From Brevibacterium jeotgali (GTDB taxonomy: Bacteria; Actinomycetota; Actinomycetes; Actinomycetales; Brevibacteriaceae), in contig NZ_FXZM01000002.1 of the NCBI RefSeq assembly GCF_900169175.1, forward strand, positions 303,925-367,924: a DNA stretch of 64,000 nucleotides, written 5' to 3'. Made by a program: the position numbers and the translations under genes. Numbering within the stretch: position 1 is the stretch's first letter; each line of letters begins with the position of its first letter. Positions 25,326 through 34,360 of the stretch are shown here, piece after piece. Below the pieces are notes generated by a model that had not been told where the DNA came from, did no database searches, and saw only the letters and a list, made by a program, of their open reading frames with translations.

Positions 25326-25823
25326 TCAGCCCAGTGCCGTGACGGCTGCGTCGTAATCGGGCTCCTGACCGATCTCCGGGACCAGCTGCGCGTGGAGCAC
25401 CTTCCCGTCCACGTCGAGGACGAGCACGGCCCGCGCGAGCAGTCCTGCCAGGGGCCCGTCGGTCTGCTGGAGGCCGTAGTCGGCGCCGAAGTCGGACCGG
25501 AATGCGGAGCCCATCGTCACGTTCTCGATGCCGTCTGCTCCGCAGAAACGCGCCTGGGCGAAGGGCAGGTCCTGCGAGACGCACACGACGGCGGTGTCCT
25601 CGAGTCCTGCCGCGAGTTCATTGAACTTCCGCACGCTCGCCGCGCAGACGCCCGTGTCGACGCTGGGGAAGATGTTGAGCACGACGCGCCTGCCCGACAG
25701 TCCCTCCGACGTGACGTCGGACAGATCCTGTCCCACCAGGGCGAAGGACGGGGCGATGACACCGACGGCGGGAAGTTCGCCGTTGGTCTGGACGGGGGTT
25801 CCTCGGAATGCAGTCTCAGCCAT
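25326..25823 (-). CDS. tpx: Thiol peroxidase Tpx (atypical 2-Cys peroxiredoxin)
   Basis: 165 residues from the ATG of [18 protein letters not shown] lies upstream. Tpx reduces hydrogen and organic peroxides with thioredoxin as reductant. The peroxidatic Cys60 lies in [18 protein letters not shown], and the resolving Cys94 in [12 protein letters not shown], matching C61 and C95 of the E. coli enzyme. The frame stays open upstream to about 26075, but that stretch is non-coding in appearance and spans the shared promoter region with the siderophore-interacting protein. Confidence 0.94.
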   Translation of the reverse strand: MAETAFRGTPVQTNGELPAVGVIAPSFALVGQDLSDVTSEGLSGRRVVLNIFPSVDTGVCAASVRKFNELAAGLEDTAVVCVSQDLPFAQARFCGADGIENVTMGSAFRSDFGADYGLQQTDGPLAGLLARAVLVLDVDGKVLHAQLVPEIGQEPDYDAAVTALG

Positions 25824-25898
25824 GTCCACATCCTTGCCCATGGGTGTGGCGGCGGCAACCGCATATCGCACCGTGGGCAGTCCTCTGACGACTCGCCA

Positions 25899-25922
25899 TT
25901 TAGTGAGGTCGCCCTCACCTAC
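25899..25922. promoter_or_regulatory. Iron-box-like inverted repeat between tpx and the siderophore-interacting protein
   Basis: A TTAG...CCTA segment contains GTGAGG-TCGC-CCTCAC, a perfect 6-bp inverted repeat. The right half CCTCACCTA looks like half of a DtxR/IdeR iron box; the left half is off register, so the match is imperfect. Its place upstream of an iron-uptake gene supports the reading. Confidence 0.4.
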
Positions 25923-26039
25923 ATCGGATAGGGTCGAAGGCAGGGTCGCACCCATCCCACGCCGCGCGGCTGTCCCCCGTCGCGCGATTCCATACCCCGC
26001 CCCGTGATTTCCCATCCCCCTGTGAAAGGACGAGTCTCC

Positions 26040-26858
26040 ATGACCGACCGCCCACGTCCGAAGCGCCCCCAGCATGTCATGGAGGTCCTCGAGCGCTCGC
26101 GGCTCTCACCGTCCCTCGTACGGCTCGTGGTCGGCGGGCCCGGCTTCTCGACGTTCCCGCAGCCGCCCAGCACCGACGCCTATGTGAAGATCGTCTTCGC
26201 GAAGCCGGAGCTGGACCTCGAGCCCCCGTACGACCTCGCGCAGCTGCGCGAGACCCTCGCCCCTGAGGACATCCCGGTCACCCGCACCTATACCGTGCGC
26301 GACGTGGACATGGAGGCGGGCACCCTCACACTCGACTTCGTGGTGCACGGGGACGCAGGGCTCGCCGCTCCCTGGGCACGCGACGCGCAGCCCGGCGATC
26401 GGATCGTCTTCCACGGGCCCGGAGGCGCGTACACCCCGGACGCCTCCGCCGACTGGCATCTGCTGGCTGGCGACCTCTCCGCGCTGCCCGCCGTCGCCGC
26501 AGCGCTCGAAGCCCTGCCCGCCGATGCGCGCGGCTACGCGTTCCTCGTCGTCGACGAGGAGGACGACCGCCTCGAGCTCACGGCGCCGGAGGGAGTCGAG
26601 ATCGTGTGGGCGGTGGGGTCGGAGGGCGGTGCGGCGACGGACCTGCTCGCCGCCACCATCCGGTCCCGCCCCTGGCTCGAGGGTCGAGTGCACGTCTTCG
26701 CGCACGGAGAGCGGGAATCGATCAAGCAGGTCCGCCGGCTGCTCAAGGAGCATGAGCTCTCACGCGAGCAGATCTCGATCTCCGGGTACTGGGCCTACGG
26801 CAGGAACGAGGACCGCTTCCAGTCGGAGAAGCGCGAACCGATCGGCACGATCGACTGA
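26040..26858 (+). CDS. Siderophore-interacting FAD-dependent protein (SIP)
   Basis: 272 residues from ATG 26040. SIP-family reductases release iron from ferric siderophores in the cytosol with FAD and NAD(P)H. The N-terminal FAD-binding barrel shows [41 protein letters not shown], with the RTYT flavin motif. The C-terminal part shows [21 protein letters not shown] and ends in [20 protein letters not shown], the conserved SIP tail. It stands alone, with an iron-box-like repeat upstream. The stop codon sits inside a 16-bp tandem duplication. Confidence 0.93.
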   Translation: MTDRPRPKRPQHVMEVLERSRLSPSLVRLVVGGPGFSTFPQPPSTDAYVKIVFAKPELDLEPPYDLAQLRETLAPEDIPVTRTYTVRDVDMEAGTLTLDFVVHGDAGLAAPWARDAQPGDRIVFHGPGGAYTPDASADWHLLAGDLSALPAVAAALEALPADARGYAFLVVDEEDDRLELTAPEGVEIVWAVGSEGGAATDLLAATIRSRPWLEGRVHVFAHGERESIKQVRRLLKEHELSREQISISGYWAYGRNEDRFQSEKREPIGTID

Positions 26859-26880
26859 CGACCGGATCGACTGACGACCG
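26849..26880. repeat. 16-bp tandem duplication spanning the SIP stop codon
   Basis: GATCGACTGACGACCG occurs exactly twice in tandem (26849-26864 and 26865-26880). The first copy contains the end of the reading frame (ATC GAC TGA); the second lies just downstream. Confidence 0.85.
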
Positions 26881-26910
26881 ACCGGCGCGGCAGACGACCA
26901 TCCGTCGCGT

Positions 26911-27912
26911 TCACGGCTGGTCCAGCAGCGCCTCCACGGCGGCCCACGTGTGCCGGGAGCGGCGCAGCGCGTATTCGGGGTCCACGTCCTCGGCCGCGCG
27001 CACGCTCCACACGGACCAGTTCGTGCACAGCCGCAGCAGCGCGAGCGGTTCCACGAGCGACCGCTCGTCCTCGCTGAGCTCACGGATCCGTTCGTAGCCG
27101 GCCACCACCGCCGCGATCCGGTCGCGGCGATCGTCCGCCCTGAGCGTCGCGTACGCCGCGGCGACCGCAGGGTCCGCGACGAGAGGTGCGAAGTGGGCAT
27201 CGTTGAAGTCGATCACCCCGGCGAGCCTCAGTCGGCGGGGGTCCTCGTCGCCTCCGGTGACGATCGTGTTGTCGTCATGGAGGTCCTGGTGGACGACTCC
27301 CCACGGGACCCTCGCCAAGCGGTCGGCGTGATCGCGCTCGAAGCCGGCGACGACCTCGGCGACGGTGCGGGACCGACCGTCGTCCCGCAGACGGGTGAGG
27401 GCCGCTCGGATCTCCTGGGTGCTCCGCTGCGCGAGCCACGTGTGCTCCGGAAGATCGGTCGGCACCGTGAGATCTGCGAATGCGCGGGTGAGCACGGCGG
27501 ACGCGCGCCCGAGCTCTTCGTAGACACTCCGCGGCACCGCGCTGCAGGCCGACAGCAGGTCGCCGTCGATCCACTCGACGACCCGGAGGCGGAAGGTCTT
27601 CCCGCCGTGCTCGAGGGTGACCCGCCGCTGGCCCGTCCGTGTCGCGAGCAGTCGGGGCGTGGCGATCTCCATGTCCGGGTGGCCGGAGCGGATGCCGTGC
27701 GCGGCCGCGGCCAGCACCGTCTCCTGCCAGTCGAGCGCGACGGCCGGCGTCCTCTCATCGCTCACCTTGATGAGCCATGTCCCCCGATCCGGGTCGCTGA
27801 TGCGCACGTTCCGGTCGAACTCCCCCTTGAAGATGCGGGGCTCGCGGGGATCCAGACCGTACTCGTGGGCCACTGCATCGAGCACAGCGGACCGCGGCGC
27901 CTCCTCATCCAT
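26911..27912 (-). CDS. APH-fold small-molecule kinase (hydroxylysine/ethanolamine kinase-like)
   Basis: 333 residues from the ATG of MDEEAPRS, which lies within the last 8 bp of the upstream aminotransferase-fold gene. It belongs to the aminoglycoside phosphotransferase/choline kinase fold. The catalytic loop is GVVHQDLHDDNTIV (HxDxxxxN type), and the metal-binding segment is AGVIDFNDAHFAPLVADPA. Related kinases phosphorylate hydroxylysine, homoserine or ethanolamine. Overlap with a class-III PLP enzyme mirrors the known pairing of hydroxylysine kinase-type proteins (AGPHD1) with phospho-lyases. The exact amino alcohol is inferred, not seen. Confidence 0.75.
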   Translation of the reverse strand: MDEEAPRSAVLDAVAHEYGLDPREPRIFKGEFDRNVRISDPDRGTWLIKVSDERTPAVALDWQETVLAAAAHGIRSGHPDMEIATPRLLATRTGQRRVTLEHGGKTFRLRVVEWIDGDLLSACSAVPRSVYEELGRASAVLTRAFADLTVPTDLPEHTWLAQRSTQEIRAALTRLRDDGRSRTVAEVVAGFERDHADRLARVPWGVVHQDLHDDNTIVTGGDEDPRRLRLAGVIDFNDAHFAPLVADPAVAAAYATLRADDRRDRIAAVVAGYERIRELSEDERSLVEPLALLRLCTNWSVWSVRAAEDVDPEYALRRSRHTWAAVEALLDQP

Positions 27913-29206
27913 CCGCGCGCTCACGCACCCCGGTCCCCGCGACGTCCGCGAGAGCTCCCCGGAACGCGTCGACGAGTCGGTCGATCTCCTCATCCGTGAT
28001 GACGAGCGGCGGCCTGATCTTCAGCACGGCGTCCCCCGGGCCCGTGCGGCTCACCAGCACGCGGCGGGCGTACATCGCCTCGACGATCTCCTCGGCCAGT
28101 GCGCCGGCACGTGCGTCGTCCCCCGCCGCTGGTCGCAGGTCCACGCCGACCATGAGTCCCGCGCGGCGAATCCGACCGTCCACGCCCGCCTCCGCGAGTG
28201 CGTCGACGAGCCCCTCTCCGAGGCGGCTGCCGGCGTCCGCGACCCTCTCGCCGAACCCGCCGTCGCGGAGCGTGACGAGCACCGCGTGTGCGGCGGCGAT
28301 CGGCGCCGGTGTGCCGGCGAAGGTGTTGAAGTACCGCTGCTGGCCGCCGAAGTCGCTGAAGACGACGCGCGGGCCGGCGACGGCGGCGATCGGCATTCCG
28401 CCGCCCATCGGCTTGCCGAGTGTGACGAGGTCGGGGGCGACGCCCAGGGCCTCATAGCCCCACCAGGCGCCGGTGCGGAAGAATCCCGCCTGGACCTCGT
28501 CGGCGATGTAGAAGCCGCCGGCATCGTGGACGGCGTCGACGGCCGCGGCGAGTCGCACATGCTCTCCCGCGACGATCCCCTCCGAGGTCATCGTCGAATC
28601 GAGGACGAAGGCCGATGTGCCGTGGCCGCGGCGCTCGAGCTCTGCAGCCGCGCGGCGCACGCGGTCAGCGAGGTCCTGTTCGAAGTCGGGATCCTCTGCA
28701 GCGGGGATGTCGACCGTGACCACATGGTCGCGTGGGCCAGGACTGAGACTCGGGGAGATCGCCGCCGTGGCACTCGTCGTCCCGTGGTAGGCGCGGCGGG
28801 CGACGATCACGCCCGAGCTCATCGACGAGTACGCGGCGACCTGGAGGGCGAGGTCGTTGGCCTCCGACCCGGAGCATGTGTAGACGACGGATTCGATGTG
28901 CTGCGGCAGGAGGGCGAGCAGGTCGCGGGAATACGCGTCGACGATGTCGTCGAGGTAGCGGGTGTGGGTGTTCGCGCGCAGCAGCTGCGCGTGGACGGCG
29001 TCGGCGATCGCGGGGTGCGAATGCCCGATCACAGGCACGTTGTTGTACGCATCGAGATGGTCGATGCCGCTGGTGTCGGTGATCGTGCACCCCTGGGCCG
29101 AGGCCACCGTCAGGGGCTCCGAGTAGAAGGTGCGGTAGGTCCCCGCTCTGCGCGGTGCTGCGGGAGTTCTGCGCGGTGCTGCGGGAACGTGTCCGTCGTC
29201 GCTCAT
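27905..29206 (-). CDS. Class-III aminotransferase-fold PLP enzyme, probable amino-alcohol phosphate phospho-lyase
   Basis: 433 residues from the ATG of MSDDGHVP. The fold-I PLP enzyme shows the cofactor loop CSGSEANDLALQ, the ADEVQAGFFRTG stretch with the PLP-binding Asp, and the Schiff-base Lys in TLGKPMGGGMPIAAV. The early motif LDAYNNVPVIGHSHP and the pairing with an APH-fold kinase resemble phospho-lyases for ethanolamine phosphate or 5-phosphohydroxylysine; an Arthrobacter enzyme acting on ethanolamine phosphate is known. An ordinary omega-aminotransferase cannot be excluded. An IclR regulator lies just upstream on the same strand. Confidence 0.72.
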   Translation of the reverse strand: MSDDGHVPAAPRRTPAAPRRAGTYRTFYSEPLTVASAQGCTITDTSGIDHLDAYNNVPVIGHSHPAIADAVHAQLLRANTHTRYLDDIVDAYSRDLLALLPQHIESVVYTCSGSEANDLALQVAAYSSMSSGVIVARRAYHGTTSATAAISPSLSPGPRDHVVTVDIPAAEDPDFEQDLADRVRRAAAELERRGHGTSAFVLDSTMTSEGIVAGEHVRLAAAVDAVHDAGGFYIADEVQAGFFRTGAWWGYEALGVAPDLVTLGKPMGGGMPIAAVAGPRVVFSDFGGQQRYFNTFAGTPAPIAAAHAVLVTLRDGGFGERVADAGSRLGEGLVDALAEAGVDGRIRRAGLMVGVDLRPAAGDDARAGALAEEIVEAMYARRVLVSRTGPGDAVLKIRPPLVITDEEIDRLVDAFRGALADVAGTGVRERADG

Positions 29207-29262
29207 GGCCCCAGTGTGCCAGCCGGTGAGAGGTCTGCGAGGCCCAGAGGACGGTGCGGCCC

Positions 29263-30000
29263 TCACCGCAGGATGTGCGAGAGCCTCCGCTGGGAGGCGA
29301 GCAGGACATCGGCAACCGATTCCGCACCGATCTTCGTGAGCCGAGCGGCGGGCAGGGACACGGACACCGCACCCCGCAGATCGCCCGCTCCGCCGAAGAC
29401 CGCGACGCCCACGCCGCCGACCTCGCTGCGCCACTCCCCGTGGTTCACCGCGTAGCCGCGCGTGATCGCAGCGGTCACGTGCCTCTCCACCGCCTCCCGG
29501 TCGAAGCCCGGCAGCGATGCCTCCCCGTCGAGGAGTCTGCCCCGTTCGTCCGCCGGCATCGCGGCCAGCATCGCTCGACCTGATCCGGTGCTGTGGAACG
29601 GGACACGGGTGCCGAGTCCCAGGTAGGTGCGGATCGCATTCACCCCGTCCGCGCGGGACACGACGACCTGGGAGTCCTCATCCCGCACGAGGAGGTGAAC
29701 GGTCTCGCCGACCTCCTCACGGATCGCACTGAGCTCTTCCTGCGCGACGGCGGCCAGTCCGCCCGCGGGCGTCGACCGCATGCCGACCAGCAGTGATCTG
29801 TTCGTGAGCGACCACTCCGAGCGGCCATCGATGCTGGGCAGCAACCAGCCCGTCTCATTCAGCGTGGCGAGGCATCGCAGCACGGTCGTCTTCGGCAGGC
29901 CGGTGAGCCGAGCAGTCTCGGAGAGGCCGACGGGCTGACGTTCGGCCACGGTCTCCAGCACGGCGAATGCGTTGAGGACGCTCTGGATCGACTGTGACAT
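29263..30000 (-). CDS. IclR-family transcriptional regulator
   Basis: 245 residues from the ATG of MSQSIQSV. The N-terminal winged helix reads VLETVAERQPVGLSETARLTGLPKTTVLRCLATLNETGWL. The C-terminal effector domain shows GETVHLLVRDEDSQVVVSRADG and RVPFHSTGSGRAMLA. It is 56 bp ahead of the phospho-lyase/kinase pair on the same strand and divergent from the MmgE/CoA-transferase/TRAP operon, so it could control either or both. A palindrome typical of IclR sites lies in the divergent spacer. Confidence 0.92.
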   Translation of the reverse strand: MSQSIQSVLNAFAVLETVAERQPVGLSETARLTGLPKTTVLRCLATLNETGWLLPSIDGRSEWSLTNRSLLVGMRSTPAGGLAAVAQEELSAIREEVGETVHLLVRDEDSQVVVSRADGVNAIRTYLGLGTRVPFHSTGSGRAMLAAMPADERGRLLDGEASLPGFDREAVERHVTAAITRGYAVNHGEWRSEVGGVGVAVFGGAGDLRGAVSVSLPAARLTKIGAESVADVLLASQRRLSHILR

Positions 30001-30322
30001 GCCGAGGGACTCCGATCGCGATGGATGCCGAGGGCACCGGGGGCTCTGGACCGAGGGGGTCTCTGACCGTGGAACTGGGCCTCTGACCATGGAGGCGCTT
30101 TGACGTGGATGGTCTCGAGATCTATATTACATACGGACTGGACCGCTGGTCCACTCTGCGGACCGACAGGTTGGGGGCACTGCTCCCACGGCCGTTCGGC
30201 ACCTCGATCCGGTGCTGCACAGTTCGGATGGCCACGAGCTGGACACCCGCATGTCAGTCCGCCCGCACACGAATGGGTCGTCACGATCCCCCGTCGTCAC
30301 GATCCGAAGGAGCACCCCGCGC
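30001..30322. promoter_or_regulatory. Divergent iclR / mmgE control region
   Basis: This 322-bp spacer is the longest gene-free stretch in the window. It contains an AT-richer patch TCTATATTACATA at 30121-30133 that could be a -10 region, directly followed by a 15-bp palindrome. The end near 30306-30312 is GAAGGAG, the ribosome binding site for the MmgE gene. No small gene is convincing here. Confidence 0.5.
30139..30153. promoter_or_regulatory. Candidate IclR operator
   Basis: TGGACC-GCT-GGTCCA is a perfect 6-bp inverted repeat with a 3-bp centre, adjacent to a possible -10 element. Its TGGA...TCCA ends resemble known IclR-family sites. It lies 139 bp upstream of the regulator start. Confidence 0.5.
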
Positions 30323-31795
30323 GTGAATCCGATCGCTCCCGATCGCACCGACCCCGAGCCCACGCTGCCGACGGCGGACACACCACTCGATGCGCTGGCC
30401 TCGGCTGACTTCACAGGGCGGCTCGTCGAGATCGCTCGCAGGTGGCAGCACCCGCGACCCGAGGAGGCGGCACGTGCTGCGGGGATCGCCTTCACCGACA
30501 CCGTCGCGTGCGCGATCGCGGGCCTGTCCGATCCGGGAGTCGCCGCATTCGTCCGGGCGACCGGGCACGCGCCGTTCGCCGCGGACTCCCCTGTCGCCGA
30601 CCATGCACGCGCCACCGGGCTCGCCGCCCACGCGCTCGACTACGACGACGTCGACGATGCGACGATCAGTCACCCGTCCGCCGCGATGGTGCCCGCACTG
30701 CTGGCGGTGGGAGCTGATCGCCGCGCTTCCGGTGCGGATATCGTGACGGCGTTCCACCGTGGTCTGGTCGTGGGCCGACTCCTGGGAGCGGCGCTCGGCG
30801 TGCGCTCGCACTACGAGGACGGCTGGCACACCACGAGCACCCTCGGCACGGTCGCGGCCGCAGCCGCCGTGGGGTCCGTGCTGGGACTCGACGAGAACGG
30901 GATGCGCGCTGCGCTGGGCATCGCGGGGTCACTGGCACAGGGCAGCCGGCAGAACTTCGGGACGATGACGAAGCCGCTCCACGCAGGCGCCGCCGCACAC
31001 AGCGCGGTGCTCGCCGCGTCCCTCGCGGAGCAGGGCTTCACTGCCGATGACCAGCTGCTCGAAGGACCGTTGGGCTTCATCGCGCTCCACCGCGGGCAGT
31101 CGTCGGCGCCACCGGTGACCGATGCGGACATCGCGACCCCGTTCCTCAATGTGAAGCTCTATCCCTGCTGCTACTACACGCACGCCGCAGCGGACGCGGT
31201 CTCCGAACTCCGTGAGGACCTGGTCACGGACGCAGTCGATCCCACCTCTATCGCGTCCCTCCGCGTGACCGTCCAGCCGGGCGGTCTCGCCCCGCTCATC
31301 CATCCGCAGCCCAGCGATGGCACACAGGCGAAGTTCAGCATGGAGTACGTCGCCGCCGCGATGCTCTTCGACGGAGCCGTCACCCTCGCCTCGTTCGAGC
31401 CGGCCTCCGTCGCCCGCCCTGCACTGCAGGAGCTGCTGGCGACGGTGACGAAGGCCGAGGCGGAGGTCCCACCCGTGGGGCCCGCCGGGTGGACCGCCGG
31501 GTACGCCGTCGTCGTCGCGACCCTGGCGGACGGTCGCACGTTCAGCAGGCGTGTCGATCGGCCGCGCGGTCACGCGACCCGTCCGGTCGACGACGCCACC
31601 TTGAGGGCCAAGTTCGACGACTGCCTCACTGCGGCCGGAGTCCCGCTCACGGGCACGAACGGGGAAGCGACTGCCGACGGCTCTGCGCTCTTCGACGCAC
31701 TCGTGACGATCGCCGATCAGCGTTCGGTCTCCGACGTCGCTCAGCACATCACCACGGTCCTTGCGGACCGACCCGACCAGGAGGCGGCACAGTGA
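30323..31795 (+). CDS. MmgE/PrpD family protein
   Basis: 490 residues from a GTG at 30323, chosen because GAAGGAG lies 10 bases upstream; ATG 30251 is in frame but has no such site. The family includes 2-methylcitrate dehydratase, cis-aconitate decarboxylase and iminodisuccinate epimerase, all acting on di- or tricarboxylates. Recognisable parts are AGIAFTDTVACAIAG, HALDYDDVDDATISHPSAAMVPALLA, GSRQNFGTMTKPLHAGAAAHSAVLAA and VKLYPCCYYTHAAADA. It is first in an operon with a CoA-transferase, an acyl-CoA dehydrogenase and a TRAP importer, which suits a dicarboxylate catabolic role. Confidence 0.88.
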   Translation: MNPIAPDRTDPEPTLPTADTPLDALASADFTGRLVEIARRWQHPRPEEAARAAGIAFTDTVACAIAGLSDPGVAAFVRATGHAPFAADSPVADHARATGLAAHALDYDDVDDATISHPSAAMVPALLAVGADRRASGADIVTAFHRGLVVGRLLGAALGVRSHYEDGWHTTSTLGTVAAAAAVGSVLGLDENGMRAALGIAGSLAQGSRQNFGTMTKPLHAGAAAHSAVLAASLAEQGFTADDQLLEGPLGFIALHRGQSSAPPVTDADIATPFLNVKLYPCCYYTHAAADAVSELREDLVTDAVDPTSIASLRVTVQPGGLAPLIHPQPSDGTQAKFSMEYVAAAMLFDGAVTLASFEPASVARPALQELLATVTKAEAEVPPVGPAGWTAGYAVVVATLADGRTFSRRVDRPRGHATRPVDDATLRAKFDDCLTAAGVPLTGTNGEATADGSALFDALVTIADQRSVSDVAQHITTVLADRPDQEAAQ

Positions 31796-33087
31796 CATCC
31801 ACGCAGAAGGACCGGCAGCGCTCAGCTGCAGCAGCCTCGGCGGCAGACGCGCTCCGGCGGCCGCTCGACGGCATCGTCGTCGTGGCCCTCGAGCAGGCGG
31901 TCGCCGCGCCGTTCGCCTCGCGGCAGCTGGCTGACCTCGGCGCACGGGTCATCAAGGTCGAGCGACCGGGCGGGGGCGACTTCGCCCGCGCCTACGACTC
32001 GCACGTCGACGGCACATCGTCGGCATTCCTCTGGCTGGGGCGCGGCAAGGAATCGGTCGTCCTCGACCTCAAGGACGACGACGGATGGGCGCGGCTCGAG
32101 TCGCTGCTCGAGCGCGCGGACGTCTTCATCCAGAACCTCTCCCCCTCCGCCGCCCGCCGTGCCGGCCTGGATCCGGACGCGGTGCAGGAGCGACACCCCC
32201 ACGTCATCGCGTGCGGCATCTCCGGCTACGGCGAGGACGGCCCGATGGCGACGGCGAAGGCCTACGACCTGCTGGTCCAGGGCGAGTCCGGTCTCATCGA
32301 TCTCACCGGCGACGGCGATGTCCAGGCCAAGGTCGGCATCTCGATCGCGGATATCGCCGCCGGCTCCTACGCCTACTCCTCGATCCTCGCGGCGCTGCAT
32401 CACCGTCTGCGGTTCGGCGAGGCTCTGCCGGTGAAGATCTCCATGCTCGAGGCCCTGGCCGAATGGCTGAGCTACCCGCTCCACTACTCGCTGCACTCCG
32501 GTGCGGCACCACTGCGCCGCGGCACGTCGCACGCGACGATCGCCCCCTACGGCGCATTCGCCACCGGTGACGGGGGGCAGGTCCTCTTCGCGGTGCAGAA
32601 TGACCGCGAGTGGCGCAGACTCTGCACCATCGTGCTGGGAGACCCGGAGCTCGCGGACGACTCCCGCTACGTGGATCAGCCGAACCGGGTCGCCCGGGCC
32701 GACGACCTCGAGGCCCTCATCGAGGAGCGCTTCGCCGCCTTCACGACCGACGAGGTCCGTGCCCTCCTCGAGCAGGCGGACATCGCCGTGGCCCGCCTCA
32801 ACGGGATCCGCGACCTGGGCGACCACCAGCAGCTGCGGGCACGCGGACGCTGGGTCGACACTCCCCACCCCGGCGGCTCCGCAGAGACCCTCCGGCCGCC
32901 GTGGTCCGTCCCGCCCGAGGCCCAGGACTTCGGCGCCGTCCCGGCACTCGGCGAGCATACGGACTCCGTCCTCGCCTGGTTGGACGACCCGGACGAGGCA
33001 AGTCCCGCACCTGCACGGCCCCAGACCACGTCCCGCTCGACCCAGACCATTCCCGAACACACCCCAGATCCGAAGGAGCGACCATGA
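31792..33087 (+). CDS. CaiB/BaiF family CoA-transferase, dicarboxylate type
   Basis: 431 residues from GTG 31792 (GTGA overlap with the MmgE gene). The class III fold is clear: VVALEQAVAAPFASRQLADLGARVIKVERP at the start, AYDLLVQGESGLIDLTGDGD with the likely catalytic Asp, and ATIAPYGAFATGDGGQVLFAVQNDREW. The last motif is shared with transferases acting on citramalate, itaconate, mesaconate or malate. The C-terminal 30 residues are a Pro/Thr-rich tail. It probably activates a dicarboxylate with succinyl-CoA or acetyl-CoA. Substrate is an inference from family and context. Confidence 0.88.
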   Translation: MTSTQKDRQRSAAAASAADALRRPLDGIVVVALEQAVAAPFASRQLADLGARVIKVERPGGGDFARAYDSHVDGTSSAFLWLGRGKESVVLDLKDDDGWARLESLLERADVFIQNLSPSAARRAGLDPDAVQERHPHVIACGISGYGEDGPMATAKAYDLLVQGESGLIDLTGDGDVQAKVGISIADIAAGSYAYSSILAALHHRLRFGEALPVKISMLEALAEWLSYPLHYSLHSGAAPLRRGTSHATIAPYGAFATGDGGQVLFAVQNDREWRRLCTIVLGDPELADDSRYVDQPNRVARADDLEALIEERFAAFTTDEVRALLEQADIAVARLNGIRDLGDHQQLRARGRWVDTPHPGGSAETLRPPWSVPPEAQDFGAVPALGEHTDSVLAWLDDPDEASPAPARPQTTSRSTQTIPEHTPDPKERP

Positions 33088-34250
33088 CCATCAACACGTA
33101 CGAGGAGACCGAGACCCGCAAGGATCTCCGCTCGCTGGTCGACCAGATCTGCCAGGACTTCCCCGATACCTACTGGCAGCAGGTCGACAAGGAGGAGGCC
33201 TATCCGGAGAAGTTCGTCGAGGCCCTCACGGCGACCGGTGCGCTGGGCGCACTCATCCCCGAGGAGTACGGCGGCCTGGGCCTGGGCCTGGGCGACGGAT
33301 CTGCGATCCTCGAGCAGATCAACTACAACGGCGCGAACTCCGGTGCCGTCCACGCGCAGCTGTACACGATGAACGCGGTGCTCCACCACGGCAGCGAAGA
33401 GCAGAAGCAGGAGTACCTCCCGAAGGTCGCGTCCGGCGATCTGAGGCTGCAGGCGTTCGGCGTGACGGAGCCCGGCGCCGGCACGGACACCACGAGCCTC
33501 ACGACCACCGCCGTGCGCGACGGGGACGAGTACGTCGTCAACGGCCAGAAGGTCTTCATCTCCCGGGTCCAGCAGTCCGACCTCATGCTCCTGCTGGCTC
33601 GGACCACCCCGCTGGATCAGGTGCAGAAGAAGTCCGACGGGATCTCGCTGTTCCTCATCGACATCCGCGACCTGCCCGGGCTCACGATCAATCCGATCGA
33701 CACGATGGTCAATCACTCGACGAACGCCCTGTTCTTCGATGACATGCGCATCCCTGCCTCCTCCCTCATCGGCGAGGAGGGCAAGGGCTTCAAGTACGTG
33801 CTGACCGGCATGAACGCAGAGCGGATCCTCATCGCCAGCGAGTGCATCGGAGACGGCCGGTGGTTCATCGACCGCGCTGTGGACTACTCGAAGGAGCGCG
33901 TCGTCTTCAACCGTCCCATCGGCGCGAACCAGGGCGTCCAGTTCCCCATCGCCCGCGCACACGTCGAACTCGAGGCGGCGGACCTCATGCGCTGGAAGGC
34001 CGCGGACCTCTTCGACGCGGGCAAGCCCTGCGGCGCGGAGGCGAACATGGCCAAGATGCTCGCGTCCGAAGCGTCCTGGAAGGCCGGCGACACGGCCCTG
34101 CAGACGCACGGCGGATTCGGCATGTCCCGCGAGTACAACATCGAGCGGAAGTTCCGTGAGACGCGTCTCTACCAGATCGCGCCGATCTCGACGAACCTCA
34201 TCCTGTCGTTCGTCGGCCAGCACGTGCTGGGCATGCCCCGCTCGTTCTGA
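33084..34250 (+). CDS. Acyl-CoA dehydrogenase
   Basis: 388 residues; ATG overlaps the CoA-transferase stop (ATGA), with GAAGGAG upstream. It is a typical short-form FAD enzyme with FGVTEPGAGTDTTSL, NGQKVFISRVQQSD, QTHGGFGMSREYNIERKFRETRLYQIAPIS. The Glu found in the YEGT motif of medium-chain enzymes is missing (IAPIS here). The GMNAERILIA segment provides a Glu at the place used by isovaleryl-CoA-type enzymes, so the base is probably there. It would oxidise the CoA ester made by the preceding gene. Confidence 0.9.
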   Translation: MTINTYEETETRKDLRSLVDQICQDFPDTYWQQVDKEEAYPEKFVEALTATGALGALIPEEYGGLGLGLGDGSAILEQINYNGANSGAVHAQLYTMNAVLHHGSEEQKQEYLPKVASGDLRLQAFGVTEPGAGTDTTSLTTTAVRDGDEYVVNGQKVFISRVQQSDLMLLLARTTPLDQVQKKSDGISLFLIDIRDLPGLTINPIDTMVNHSTNALFFDDMRIPASSLIGEEGKGFKYVLTGMNAERILIASECIGDGRWFIDRAVDYSKERVVFNRPIGANQGVQFPIARAHVELEAADLMRWKAADLFDAGKPCGAEANMAKMLASEASWKAGDTALQTHGGFGMSREYNIERKFRETRLYQIAPISTNLILSFVGQHVLGMPRSF

Positions 34251-34259
34251 CGCCGACTA

Positions 34260-34313
34260 CTGTGCTGTCCGGGCAGGCCGTCCGGGTGAGGCCGGCCTGC
34301 CCGGACAGCACAG
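34260..34313 (+). terminator. Long hairpin between the dehydrogenase and the TRAP genes
   Basis: A perfect 20-bp stem (34261-34280 with 34293-34312, extendable by one C-G pair) around a 12-base loop starts 10 bp after the acyl-CoA dehydrogenase stop. It looks like a strong actinobacterial terminator or attenuator without a T tract, placed inside what is otherwise one functional cluster. Confidence 0.8.
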
Positions 34314-34360
34314 CGCATACTCAGAGCACAGCGCATCCTCACAGCACCTCGCATACTCAG
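34307..34360. repeat. Three 18-bp tandem repeats after the hairpin
   Basis: Copies at 34307-34324, 34325-34342 and 34343-34360 follow the pattern AGCACAGCGCATACTCAG with 2-3 changes each. The first copy overlaps the descending arm of the hairpin. Confidence 0.85.

Noticed and set aside
34307..34360. CRISPR-like array
   Set aside because: The 18-bp units are directly adjacent with no spacers and no cas genes are present; it is a plain tandem repeat.
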